A stretch of DNA of 60,000 nt from contig CM060731.1 of NCBI GenBank assembly GCA_030704615.1, forward strand, positions 71,220,756-71,280,755. The letters run 5' to 3'. The notes beneath the pieces are model-generated. The model had not been told where the DNA came from, searched no databases, and saw only the letters and a program-made list of their open reading frames with translations. Positions 33,510 to 47,200 of this stretch are shown piece by piece (within the stretch, counting starts at the first letter, position 1; every line of letters starts with the position of its first letter). Source of the stretch: Takakia lepidozioides (Eukaryota > Streptophyta > Takakiopsida > Takakiales > Takakiaceae). A program made the translations under genes and the position numbers.

Positions 33510-36500
33510 ATGGCTGCTCCACCCTGCACCCTGCTCTTTGCTGAATCCTTCCAGCATGATCGCTTGTGCGAGCACGTTGACGAGGTATGGGCGTGTTGCG
33601 TCCTCCCTAGTCTTTCCCTGCTTCACCCTCTCGAGATTTCTTTGCTTTAGGGTATTCTGGCGCTCGTAATTGCGTGGTTCCTCGAATGTGCGCTTTGAGG
33701 AGAGGCACCGAGGCTATGTTCATAATTGAAACCCGTGGAGATTTTTTTAATGTTATTTCATTGAAGTTGTACGACTGTAGAAGGATGGCACTGGGTTCTG
33801 GGTTCTAGGGTTGGGTCAATGTGCTTCCAGCGAGTGTCAGAGTTGCTATCTACTGCAGTTTAAAGCAATTGTTGGGAGATTTGGTGCATGTGACGCTGGG
33901 GTTTAGGGTTTAGTAATCATCAATGGCCATAGTTCTCTCCATTTTCCATCTTTGGTGAACTACCCAACTTATAGTGGAAAGTAATTTTAGATTTTTTGTC
34001 CTCCCCTCTCCCCTCCACGCCCCCTCCTCCCACCCTCTGATGACTGCAGGAATATTGTCCCCCAATCCTTTTAAAAAATTAGAAGGAGCTATGCGGGTAT
34101 TCCCACTGTGTCTTTTGCATAAATGGGAGAAGCTGGCGAACCTACTTAGAGCCCAAAAGGTAGAGAGTACTTCTGTTTGCACTGAATTATAGCTACCAAA
34201 GAATTCGGTTTCCTTCCTTAGTTAATGCTTTTATCCTCCTTCGAATTTCTGTAATATGTGAGGTATTTTTCATACAAATCTCCTGATGTGGACAATGAAT
34301 AATGTTTTTGAAAAACTTGGGGAGGTGTGGCAGGTTCGATTTTCTGAGCCCGTGGTGATCAGTGCATGTGAAGTGGTTGAGCTGCATCAACCTTCTCTCT
34401 GCCCTTCTGTCTCCTTAAGAGGGTTAGTGCTTCTGACCAGTATTCATACTTGCATGCTTGCCTGAACTATATGTTTGTGAGGCACATGCTTTTAGACTGT
34501 TTGCAATTGAAATCATGCAGAAGGCAACAGTTTGTCAATATCTATATGCATTTGGGACATTGTCAAATTCAGTGGCAGGTATGCTTTTTACTCTGCTGGG
34601 GGGGAGTGCAGGATTAGCAGTCCAGAGTCTTGTGCAGTAGAGATATATGTGCGCAGTGGAGGAGATTCTCGTTTTCATCACCTTGGCCCAGCCTTTCTGC
34701 ATTCCCCTGCTGCAAGTGCTCTCCTTGATGTGCAGGTAATACCTTTTCTGTTTGCTTGTTTCCTTGGTTGCTCGTGATGGTTAGCTGCAGCTATGTCCAC
34801 TGTTATTGGGTTGAAGCTATGCCCTTACTTCCTCATGCAGTTTGTATCAATCTTGACAGTCAACCATTTATTAGGATTGCTGAAAATACTATTCTGGCTC
34901 ACGTTAAATCCATATTTATCTCTTTAAGTGCAGGCAGCTGTAACTGAGCATGTGGTAGTGCGAGGCAGCTACCGAGCACTCACGCTGCTAATTTTTGGCA
35001 ACCTTGCCAGTGAGCTTTGCTCAGACTCTGACTTGGACCGCAATGTGTCCTTACCTGGCATTGAGCATCTGGGAGAAGCACAACGTGTCCACCCTCCCAA
35101 AGTGTCACCGCTGGGTTGCCTCCAGCTGGTGGTGCACCCCAATGCAGAGCATGTGCAGCTACTGCAGCGCCTGCTGCATTGTGTGGGGAATGAAGATACA
35201 GCCCACCACCTGGTGCCAGCTCTCCTGGCAGCAGCAGCTGCCTGGCATCTATCACAGCAGCATGCTGCCACAGGGGCCCCATGGTGTGCTGCTGCAAAGC
35301 CGGGCCTGCTGGATGGCCCAGTTGGGCCCCTTATGGGTGATGTAAGGCAAGAGCTGGACGAGTTGCAAGAATGGGTGCAGCAGAGAGAAGAGGAGGGCAA
35401 GGTGACCACAAAGGACAAGGACGAGCAAGTGCTGCTGCACCTCACACTACGGTGGTTACGGGCTGGTCTAGAGGCTTCACCTGTGCTGCACTCTCCACTC
35501 TCCCCTGTACTGTACTCACACTAACCATTTCTCTTCTCTTGTTAGGGACAAGTTGTGTTTTTCCCTGCTGGATCCCGAGTTGCTGATAGTTCTGCCAAAA
35601 GCCGTTTGATTAGGGAACAGTGTCATTCCACTATGGTCAATTATGAGGGAGGGATAGGCTTGGGCTGGATGTGATTGGGATGTGGTAATGTGTGTAGGAG
35701 TGCAACTGACGGGCAGTGTGCTGCAGGTGGAGAGAGTCATAGGGGCCCTTGCTGCTGCACAGCTTCTCTGCAGTAATGATGGACAGGGGGTGCTACCATT
35801 TGTGGAAGCCGGTGGAATGCAGCTCCTACTACAGATAGTGCAGCAAGTGGCCGGGGCAACTGCACTGCTGTTGTTTGCACTCGCCACCGTGGAGTGTGCA
35901 TGCCGCCATGGGTGTGCCTGTGAGGCTCTGGTGGCACAGGGTTATACACCACTGCTTATACTCGTCCAGCAACCTCAACGACCACCTGTGGTGCAGCTTC
36001 TGGAACGGATCCTGAAACGCCTTCACGTCTTTCAACTGGCCTCTGCTTTGCAGGTGGTTGCTTGTTACTGCAGTGGTATAATATTCCAGTTCTTCTACTT
36101 GAGACAACATTGTTATTGGGAGGTCCAATTATTGTGATTGTGTATAATACGAAAGGGGGTGGTACAATACTGTGCGATGATGTTAAATGGCAAACAATTT
36201 GTCACTGTCACTTACAAGATTTAATTTGACTAATTCTGTCTTTGGCAGTTGACTGCCGAGCAACTGGTTGACGAGGGACAAGGAGACGCTACTGACGAGG
36301 GTGTTGCCCTGGAAAAAGCAACCTCTCTGTTAAAGCAGCTTTTGGTAAGACTGTCAATAGGATGCTTTTGTGTTACGTGGAATGTGGCAGGCTTTGGACT
36401 GATGTGATTAGCATCCTTGGGGATTTGCTGGACTCGCCTTATTTCCCTGGTGGGGTGTGCGGGCTGGAGAAACAGGGTGCGGTTGGTGTCAAGGGGTTCT

Positions 36501-39500
36501 TGAAGGAGGAGTGGTGGGTGGCCCTTGATGCGGAAAAAAATAAGAAGGGCTTGTTGCCTTTTGCGGTGTATGGAGGCACTATCACATCAAAGGCGGCTGT
36601 TGCACCCCAGGATACTGATCCCGCAGTGCTATCTCTGCTGCAGGTGTGGTACATTTTTGTCATGACAGTTTTAGGTTGTGAGAGCATGCTTGGTTTCTCA
36701 CCGTGAATAATGTGCTGATGGGATCCTGAAGGTGCACCCCTCTTTGTTGGAATGTAGGCGGGACGTTTGCTGCCATCGTTGGCAACATTAATATCTGCTC
36801 CCATAATATGGTCATTGCAAGAAGGCCTGACAAATACATGTGCCGATTTTGTGGCCGTCGTTCAGACTCTTGTGCTTTATCTTCTCAGCTGCCGCTCAGG
36901 TCTGCCCACAACGCTCTGCTACCCTTGGACCTACGTTCGTGCAATACCATTTATTGCTTCCACTTTTATGAAACTGTATTTTGTGAGTCTTTTCCAAGTG
37001 TCCATGAGTGGAACACACCTGCTACATCCCAAAAAATTGAAGTTAAGCTGACTCTAGGATCTGATTACCAAGCCCTTGAACTTGTTGTATCTGAAGCGTT
37101 TTTGAAAACTTTGATACTGGTAGGGTGCATGATGTAGCTGTGTTTTGAGTGGCAGGGTTGTTATTTCTTGCTTCCGATACAAAGGCAGCAACAGGTATGG
37201 TAGCAGCCCTGAGACGTATGCAGGAAGTGCAAGATACCGATATCCCACCCCTACGTCATGCAGCAGCACTCTCCTCCTTGGGATTCCTATGTCATCCTCA
37301 TCACATTGGCGGGATACTTCATATCAGCCTTTCTGTGGTTGGTTCTTCCGTCCTGCCTATTGTTTGCTTTATATGAAATCTGTATATAATCTAGTGCTTG
37401 TGGTCCTGAGACGGTTCAGGTGGATGCTAGTACTTGTTCTGACCAAGCTTGATGCTGATTTGCGCAGATCAGTGCAATGGATCGCTTGGTTGGAGCAGAT
37501 AGAGGATCGGAGGCTGAATTTTGGGCTCTTTGGGACCTTGCTGCTATATCAAGGTCCCTTTTATAAGCCTTTCCTTGGTGTATAGTGGGGATTTTGTTGC
37601 CGTGTAGGTATATAGGAAGTGAGGAGCAAGTAGATGCTTGAATTTCATCATAATATCGGTGGTCATTTTGTTGGCTTGATCCAGGATGGAGGCTGGTAGG
37701 CAGGCCGTCTTGGTGGTCACATGGTTTCCAGAGGTAATTCAACCTGACTTCACCTTCCTTTGGCTTGTTTGGGAGGTGCGAGAAAGGAGGTCTGACACCT
37801 TCCCTTTCATGTGCAGGTGATGGCAGTGCTCATAGAAGCTCTTCACCCTGGATCTAAGCCTGCACCGGCAATGGGTGGGTGCTATTTCCAGCTAGTGTTG
37901 TTACAATATTCTGGTAGTTATGGGTCATAGTACGGGCTAAGCAAGATTAGGGTTTCCTTGTGCGCAGGAATGGGGGCAGCAGGCCACTTTGCCGCAGTAG
38001 TATTGCAGAAGGTGCTCTGGGATACGTCACCCACGACCCTGGTTGCATGGACACCACATGCCCCAGCTTTGCAGCTTGTCTTGCAGGCAGCTTGCAACTG
38101 TGGCCGGTTGCTTGAGTGGGTGGAGGCAGCTGCGATTTATGAGAAGAAGGGGGCAGTTGGGCTTCTCAAATATGCAGCTGGTCTCAGTGCAATGCAAAAT
38201 ACTAGTGCTGGGCTGCACGCAGATGGTTCTATACACAACAATGACAGTCTACGTGATCTGGCAGCTGGTAATGAGCTGCCTACGGTGCTCAGCAAAGGGG
38301 TGACCCCTCCCCTGATGCCTGAGTCAGCCATGCGCCCATTGACCATTGCTTTGCGTCTCTTGGCATCTGTATCCTCTGATCCGGTATAAGCTCTCAAAAG
38401 CCTCCTGTCTTTTGCTATTTCAAATTTGTGTTATTCTACAGTTGCTTTTCCCAAATGTATTGGTGTGTCCACTGAAGAAGCTGACTGATAAATTACTTTT
38501 TATTGGGCTATTTGGAAGGCTGTTGCGGCGGTGCTCTATGAAGAGGGTGCCATGGGTGTGGTGTATGTTATACTGGAGCACTGTGCGGCAGCTTTGCAAG
38601 CGCCTCCAAGTGGTTATGGTAAGCTCTTACCCTATGTAGGACTGGTTGTTTTCTCCGGTGTTCTTTTTGAATTTGGAGATGAAGCAGGAAGAGTGGTTTG
38701 TTGAATGCAGAAGAAGAGGAGGGGGAAGAAGAGGAAGGGAGGGTGGAGGAGGAGCAGAAGGAGCATGTACTGCTAGTCTTGTTGTTGCCTACCCTCTCAC
38801 TATTGCTATCCTTGCTTCAGCGCCTTCAGGTCCGTTCCCTATTCTCTTGTTGTAAGTGGGAGTGAAGCATCCCGACTAACTGTCAGTGGTACCAAACACT
38901 GCACTGCAATGCCTACTGTAGCTAGTTGAAGGGTATATCAATTGTTCCCCGTGATGAAGGCATCATAATTTCCTTGCATGTATAGATGTGATTGATTTGT
39001 CTTAGACTATGAGTTTCTAGGTCACATGAGATGGCCTTTCTCTGACTCAGGTCGTTACTTGGAGGCATTGCTTGGTCATAATTTCAAAGCTTTTTCTGGT
39101 GTTCAGGGTGGTATCCTCTGGCTATGTTATGCTGTACTATGCTCTTTAGGCCAATGCTTATGGGCAGAGGGTCTCTTTTTGTTTTTGTCTTCTGATCTCT
39201 GAGGGCTTTTGTGCAGACTAAGTACTCCTGTGAGAGTTGGACAACCCTTGCATGTATCAGACCTTGACAGCTGGTTGGACATCTCTGGAAGTATTTGTGC
39301 AGGGGGCAGTGCAAGTATATCGGAACACAAGGCTGGTAGACATTTTAATACGCCTTCATCATGGTGTCAGGTACCTCCTTTTCAGCTTGTTTTGCATTGC
39401 TATGGCTGGGAATTGGTAATGGTTACTGATTGTGGTCAACATGTGGGAGTCTGTGGCAGCACAAAAGCAGGGTCGTATGGAACAGTGCCACCATATGCAT

Positions 39501-42500
39501 GGGCAGGGGGAGTGTTAGAGGTGGGAGCTGTGCGCCAGCTGTTGGCATCTCTGCTGGCTTGCTGGCCCATCTTTGGATGGACCCCTGCACTGTTACCACG
39601 ACTCCTGGGATCCCACTCGACCTCTCTGCCTGTGGAGCCTGGAGAAGCTTGCAGTGTGATCTGCCTTTTGGTGCCTATTTTTTCCCCTGATCTATCATTA
39701 CCGTCAGATTTGTGAGGAGGCCTTCGGCTGTCAAGTAGATCAGGATATGACTTTCTGCTCTTGCTCTTTCTCCTCTGGCAAGTGGTGTACTTGCTGACTG
39801 ACCCGAAAGAGCGATTTCTTCTGCAGGAAGATTTTCTTCCATCAGAGTGCCCATGCCTCTGTCTGAGCAAAACTGCAGTGAAGGATGTGTATCGAAACAT
39901 GGCTGTTGGCAGTATGTTGGGGGTGGGGGTGATGACTGACGTGCTGTGGCATACGCTGCCCACCAATGTGGAAAAAATGCTTTGTGCACTGTCCCCTCAT
40001 TTGGAGCAGATTGCGCATGTCATTCTACATCTTGCCCCATCTGTATGTGGCGTAAACTATTTTTTTGTGTCCTTTTCTGCTGCAGTTCCTCTTTGTGTCC
40101 ACTTCGCAGGACTAGATTATGGTTGAAGTTCTTAGAGCAGAGTGCAAACACTCCCTTGGCAATTGCCTATTGCCACACATTTAGAGAGTACAATCGCTTC
40201 ATTGAGCATGTTTACACTCTCGTGCTTTCTTTACCGGAGAGTTTGTCACCATACCCTCAATCATATCATATCCATCAATCTTGTGAAGGTTTTGTGTGTC
40301 AGGAAGATGGATGTCTTTTAGTTGTTTGTCTACAATGATAATATAGTTAGCTGGTTTCCTCCATGAACTAGCTATTGTGATTATAGTGCTCTTGACATAC
40401 TCTACAAAGCTATGGACTTAAAGAGAAATAGAATGTAATAGTGGCATTCGGGTGTAGACATGTGAGTTGGTCCAGGAGAGGCTTACGAGCATGTTAGGAC
40501 GAATCTCCTGGGCAAGTGTGGAGCATGCTGCTGTTTTTGTGCGCCCTGTGCTCGCCCTTCTTCAACAGCACATCTCAGCGGCCTCAGTTCTTTCTGATAT
40601 CAATATTCTTCAGGTAGTCATTGCACCAGCTGTAGTTAATTGGGTTAACCTTGTGGGGTATTGTTGTCATTCTATTTGCTGTCGAGATTGGGTTGGAAGC
40701 TTGGTAGCTATGTTGCAGTTGTGACGCGCCTTGGACACATCCTTTGGGCCAAAAAAAGAAGAAGAAGCAAGACCCTAGCTGAAGCAAGCGTTACTTATAG
40801 TGTCGATTCTCCCTGAAGGGCTACTGCCTTCTGTTTGGAGGGTGGACACCTTCTAACGGCCGTAACCGAGGCAACGCGGTTGCCCAACCCTCTCCGAAGG
40901 ACTCAAAAGTCCCCTGGTACCCACATGTTAAGTAGCGGGTTGACCAAGGTACCCCCCTTTTATGGCTCGGTCGTCCTTTGGTCATGGTAGAGAGATTGTA
41001 CTCATAAGACGTTGTTTGCCGTAGCCTTGTGGCCATTGACCCCGCGCCCAGTTTGAGCGGGAACAAAAGGGACAGAACCTACCTCTGTCAGGGGCTGACG
41101 TTGGTAGTAAGACTTACCTTGATATATAGAATTAATCTGGGTTTTCCAGATATCCTCTAGAAATCCCTCACACAAGCATCAATCTGCTGTGTGTGATTTG
41201 CCCAAAAACTAGGCCTCAGGAGAGCCTGGGCTTTTGGCTCAGCCTCGAGACTTTCAAAGTTGGTAAACAGGGGTACAGGCACAATTCCCTTAATAGATTT
41301 GAAGAGAGCGTCTCTTTGGTGAGAGAACCCCGGACAGTGTATCAGAAAATGAATACTGTCTTCAGATTGCCCACACAACGGGCAATTGCACTCTCCCTTT
41401 CCTCTCTGCTTCTGTTTGCTGTTCAAAGGTAGGCTGCCTGCAACTCTCCACATCTTTGCCTTGATCCCACAAGACCAGAGGCGGAACCATAGGCCATCTC
41501 TCCACACTGAGAGAGAGAGAGAGTACTGTCATCTGCCTAGACAAGGCCCCATCATATTTTACAATCTCTCTTTTTAGCTTCAGCTTTGTCTTTACCGGTA
41601 GGAAATAGAAATTAGAGACTAAGTAGCCATATTCTAAGTTTCAGAAAGGTGTATCATTCATTGTGATAGTCAAGTTCTTAATGGACAGGATTATCAAACC
41701 AGATTACTTTCCAGCAAATGCCAAAGGAACTGTCTGTTGATACCTTAGAAGAAAGCATGTCAAGCCATCAACCTACTGATATTTTTTGAAGAGTTTTCCA
41801 AACACTTATGGTGAGAAGCCAACCCTCATTTAGAAAGTGTGGAAAAAGAAAGTCATCAGACATCAGCCACTCCTAGCTATCAAGGCAAAGGTGACGCGTT
41901 CCCTGGTCCCATGACAGCCAACCAGCAAACCAACAGGTTAGTGATCCCTGTGGAACCCCAGGTATACGGCCTCACCTAGTTGCTATCCATGTCCCATGAG
42001 AGACAAAGGATACGGTCCTATGTCTAGATGACAAGCATAGCATTGCAGCACTTTAACAACAAGATCACTGCAAAAGAGATCGTGAGGAAAACATGGCTTT
42101 GGACACTACAGCCTCTAAGTAAGATTTATCCAGCAGGGTCAAGACTTGCGGGCTAAGATTCAGATCCTTGAGAATCTCTTCTACTCTCTTCCGTCAGGAC
42201 CTAGCCTGTTTGACAGGGCAATCCTGCTTCCAAGATATAGAGTCAATGAACTTAGGATATCTGATGTTGGACGTGTTTCAGCTGACGCACCCAGCATGCT
42301 GATGTGCACTCCTTAAGCACCCCCACTTGAATGGATTCTAGAGACTTAGCCTGGTTGGATTTATCAACCCATTATGCAGATGCGTACTCCAAGGCAGGTC
42401 TAATAACGCGACAAAGCATGGGTTTTTTGACCTCAGAGTCGATCCCTCTGCAGTGGAAAAAATTTGTGAGACCCAGCGCTTTGCGCTTGCCAGTTTGTAC

Positions 42501-44205
42501 AACTTTCTGAATATGTGCATCAAATACGGGGAGGAAAACTCAACGCTGAGGTATGTGTAGGAAGGGAGGACCGGAATCTCTTGGCTTCCCCACTGCCACT
42601 TGAGATCACCGCCTCCCTCTCCTCGGTCGTTGAATGCCACCACTGCACATTTACTCACATTAGCCTCTAGCCCCCAAAGGTCAAAGTATCTCTTCGTGCA
42701 ATCAATCAACTCCTGGAGATGGAAGGAGTCTCCCCTATGCCTGCGAAGTCATCCGCACTCATAAGGGCTGGTATGGTGGCATCACCTACCCTTAACCCCA
42801 ATCCCTTACTGTCCACGTCCTGGAGGAGTTGATTCATGAAAACACTGAAGAGCAGAGGGGAGAGGGTACATCCTTGAGCTACACCTGGTCTATGTCAAAG
42901 AAGTTAGACTTCTGTCCATTAACAGTGACACAGCTTTTGGTGTGAGCATACAAGTTACAGACCAGAGTCGGAGCCATAGTCCGTCTCTCCACACTGTGTC
43001 ATAAGCCTTTTTGACATCCAAGAAAAATACAAAAGTGGGTTTTCCTTCTTTTTTCCTTACCTGGATAATCTGGCTTAGAGTGAAGATATGATCCACACAG
43101 CCCCTGTTTTGCTGAAAGCCAGCTTGGCAACAACCTCTAGATTCCAGATCAACCTCGAGAGGAGTACTTATCACTCTGCAAAATATTTTGCCAACTGCAT
43201 TGAGGAGCGTTATGCCTCGGTAGTTCCCAGTTCTTCTCTGTCACCCTTCTTGTATAGATTGACAATGACCCCCTGTCGCCAGCAAAAAGGGATCATTTCA
43301 GTCCTCCAGATAAGGTTGAAGAGAAGTACAGGGGCCTCTATCATGGGATCGGCACCGTGCTTGATAAGCTCGTTGACTATGCCATCAGGTCCACCAGCTT
43401 TAAATCCGTTCAAATGCTCATTTGCTTCCACAATCTCAGAAGAACTAATGGGAGCGTTGTACGCCTCTGAAATATACTCCAATACATCGGGGCTGTCTTG
43501 AATCATTGGAACCGTTTTTCCAACTGTGTCCTGCCATTCTTCAGAGGACCCCTCACTGTTAGACCTAGAAATTCTGTCAAGGATACTGTAGTGGGTTTCA
43601 AAGGTTTTGACAATGTCAACCATTGAAGTCACCACTGCACCCTTAGTAGTCTTCAGCACTTGTACTTGCTGACAGTTTTTCGGCTTGTAAAAACGTTGAA
43701 GGGTCAACCAGAATCTCGTCATTTCCACCATGGTGGTTTGAGTTTATTTCACTGTATAGCTTGTCCCCGTATAATTTCTTCCGAGACCTTACAAGCTGAT
43801 TGATATCTTTGCGGACCTGGTAGTACCTAGCCCACAATTCTTTGTTGGTATTCAAATTGCAGCACTCTGTATAGAGGACTCGTCTTTCAGCTATCTTGAG
43901 TTTAATCTCATTGGTCCACCAATTAACAGCTCTACCACAGACAATTAGTTTCCTCCCAATGATCTTGTCAGCCACAGAGGAGACGAAACTCGCCCAAGAA
44001 GCCACTGCTCTTTCGACTTCATTTCTTGCATTGTCAGAGCGAGACTGAAGGTCTTGGATCGAGTGGACAAAAGGAGGGGGAGCATCTTGCAAGGCCTGGA
44101 CATATTCAGCCTTGACCTCTTCTTGAGAGAGAGAGATTGTACTCATAAGACGTTGTTTGCCGTAGCCTTGTGGCCATTGACCCCGCGCCCAGTTTGAGCG
44201 GGAAT

Positions 44206-44255
<50 letters not shown>

Positions 44256-47200
44256 TACTCATAAGACGTTGTTTGCCGTAGCCTTGTGGGCATTGAGAGA
44301 GAGAGAGAAGAGAGAGAGATGACACCGGCCATAGCCGGCGTAACTAAGAGCCACTTCACCTTGCGGCTACTGCCCCCTTTCGGGGGTGGGCCCTATATAT
44401 TAAAAAATATATATATAATAAGAACAAAGGTGCCGTTGTGCCTGCATCTAGCAGCGTAGGTGTGGGAGTTTTTGAGTTTTTCTTTGTTACTAATGAGGGC
44501 CGTGATGAGGGATCTGATGGAGGTGAGGTGGATTTTTTAAAGCATAGGTGGATGGTAGTGGTTGGGGTTTTGAAGTTGTTATGTAGGGCGTCAATGCTAT
44601 CGGTGTGGATATCTCCTCTGGTTCCAGCTGTGACAACGGTTAGGGGGCCGTGTGCATGGTAATAATACTTGCAGGAGTGCTGATATGGGCAGGGACATGC
44701 TTGTAATGGGTCCATAGTGAAAAGTGCAAGGGACTAGGCTCTTGAGAGGAAGGAGAGCAGTGACATTTTCTTGTGCACATGTAGGTGGAGCGCATGCTGC
44801 AGTGGCTGGCTCACTTGGCAGTGCATCCTGCATCCAAGGTAAGCATTGTCAGCTGACTTTGTTGTGGAGCTTGATTATTGTCAGATTCTACTGTTTACAG
44901 ACGGAAGTAGCTGTGGTAGACTAATGGGAGGGTATGCCACTTTGCAGGTGGTGCTGTTGCAGGAAGGAGCAGTGCAGGTGGTTGTGGAGGCGCTTGCAGT
45001 GCCAGTCACAGCTGCTCCTTGCACAGAAGCAGCTTTCAGATTTGGGTGGTGGGACTGGAGCTGCAAAGCAATTGCAGCTCTTTGTGACCCTATGATTGCT
45101 TTCCTGCCGGCTGCACCTATTGACAGGTGACTCCACTCAGATGCATGAAATTGGCCTGACTGTGAGGATCTGTTGCTTCTTAGTTATGTAGTCCTAAGTT
45201 CAAAGTCGGTCTGTCAAGTCAATTGCATATGCAAGGCCACATGTTTAGATGGCCACAGTGAGTTGTCTGTTATCAGCTTGTCTTAGACATGATCTTTGGT
45301 CGTGGGAGTGTAGTACTAACAGTTTGAGATGTCTGTGTTGTTGCATGACAGACGCATGGCAGAGAACTGCCCAAAGTTCGAGGACTGCTGCGCCATGGCT
45401 TCTTCTCTTTTGTCTCTGCTTCAGGTAAGTTACGAGTGCATCCCCCTTGTATGTTTCTCTTTCTGTGCCGCATAAGATGGCAAAGTATGTCTGGCAATTT
45501 AATAGTTGCAGCCTCTTTTTCTGGAGCAAACGTATGACATTCAAGTGGAACTATTGATTATCATGTACATTCAGGTTCAAGTTGATCAAGCCTATGATAC
45601 TGAATGTCTAATAGGAATTTTCCAATTATGCTTATTTGCTACACCCTCAGTTGACAGAAAGAGTTATTAGTGCTCACCTCCAGGGCTGACAGATGTATGG
45701 TTCAGGTTTTGCTCTCCCACATCAGTCCTAGTGAGCAGCATCTCCAGTCACTGGCAACCGTCCGGATTCCCTTTTGCACCTCCTTTTACCCAGCCCTTAG
45801 TGCCCTTAGTGTCTTTTGCCTCCATCATGGGTCACGAGCTGGCAACGGCACAGGTGGTCCTACGACAAATGGCATGGGCCAACCCAAACGATGGGAGTGT
45901 AAGACAATCTCTTTATAATACGAATCCGCAACTTCTAGCAGTGCATCCTCTTCATGCTACTTCAGTGTGGCTATAAATTGGACCAGGGGTCTACGCCTCC
46001 AACTGGTTTTTGCTGTTTCCAAACCATGCATGATGTTAATGACTGTATTGTCACAGCATCATGGTATTTAGTCAGGAATGGAAACCAGTGAATAGGAAAT
46101 CAATGCCTCCTCATGTTCGTCGTAGGTTTGCATGGGCAACTGTGCATGATGGAAATGACTGTATTGCTCAAGGAACATGGTGTTTTAGTTGGAAATGGAA
46201 CCAGTGAATAGGAAATCACTGCTGTGCATCTCCATGTTTGTGAGTTTGCATGGGCAGCAGAAACTCCTTCTTAAATTTACAAACTGGAGTGGTTCAGTAG
46301 TCATGTTATGGATAGTGCTAAGGAGGATATTTTAAGCATCTTTGACGATGTTGAAACCTTCTGAAAAAAATTTATGTGGTGCCTTCAGGTGATGCCCTTG
46401 GATACGCGGATGGAGATGTTGGGAGTGGCATGGGAGAAATTAGCAAGCCACGAACTCGGACGAGCTGCCCTTGCTTCAGTGGCTATGCATCAACCTTGCA
46501 CTCTGCTTGTAGACCCCATAGAGATCCTACCCAGTACCAATGAGGAGCTTTCAGATTCCATCCCTGCTCGGCCGTCAGAGGGAGGCGATCCGCCCTTGCT
46601 CATGTTCTGGCGTAAACTGGCCGATTCGTTGGAAGCTATTGAAACTGATAAGCTTGTTCTGGTTGGAGTGGTTCAGAACTCTGCGCTTGCAGCAATTTTG
46701 TTGTCTGATGAGGGTAGAAGGTGAGACTGTCTTCATTTAATACCACAACACTCTGAACCCTTGTATGACTGGCTTTTGCACTAGGATCAGAGCACCTTCT
46801 GGCTATTGCAGTTGGTGGAGAGGCACTAGAGAAGAGAGCAAGAGAGCACGACGTGTGCACAGTTTGATTCGGCGTGCCATAATCTTGTTACCAGTGACCT
46901 CCTGCCTAATTTTCACGAATGATTTAGCTAGACTTGATTGCACACTTTTTACTATTGCAAGTTCCTGCTTCTTGAAAGATAGCTGTCCACCATAGCATTG
47001 ATTCAGTGCAAGTATGGACCACACTAAGGAACATCAAATTTGGGTATTGTGTTAAGTATCTGGAACTGCGAAGAGCATTGATGTAACAGTATCTTAGAAG
47101 TCCTTCTTATAGAAGGTCTCCCATCGGTAAACATTTGGATCAGATTACCTGTTGGTGTTCCCACACCTTTGGCTAGGTTAAGTAGATACAGGCCTAGTGC

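Larger units (their letters stand above)
40614..44784. other. 4.2-kb VIR intron filled by mobile DNA
   Basis: The flanking exons end and start in phase 0. The interior is an antisense LINE, three copies of a ~65-bp module and a GA microsatellite. Only about 350 bp near the two ends look like original intron. Confidence 0.8.

Noticed and set aside
44143-44325. Open frames over the GA microsatellite
   Set aside because: Ser/Leu runs from simple repeat only.
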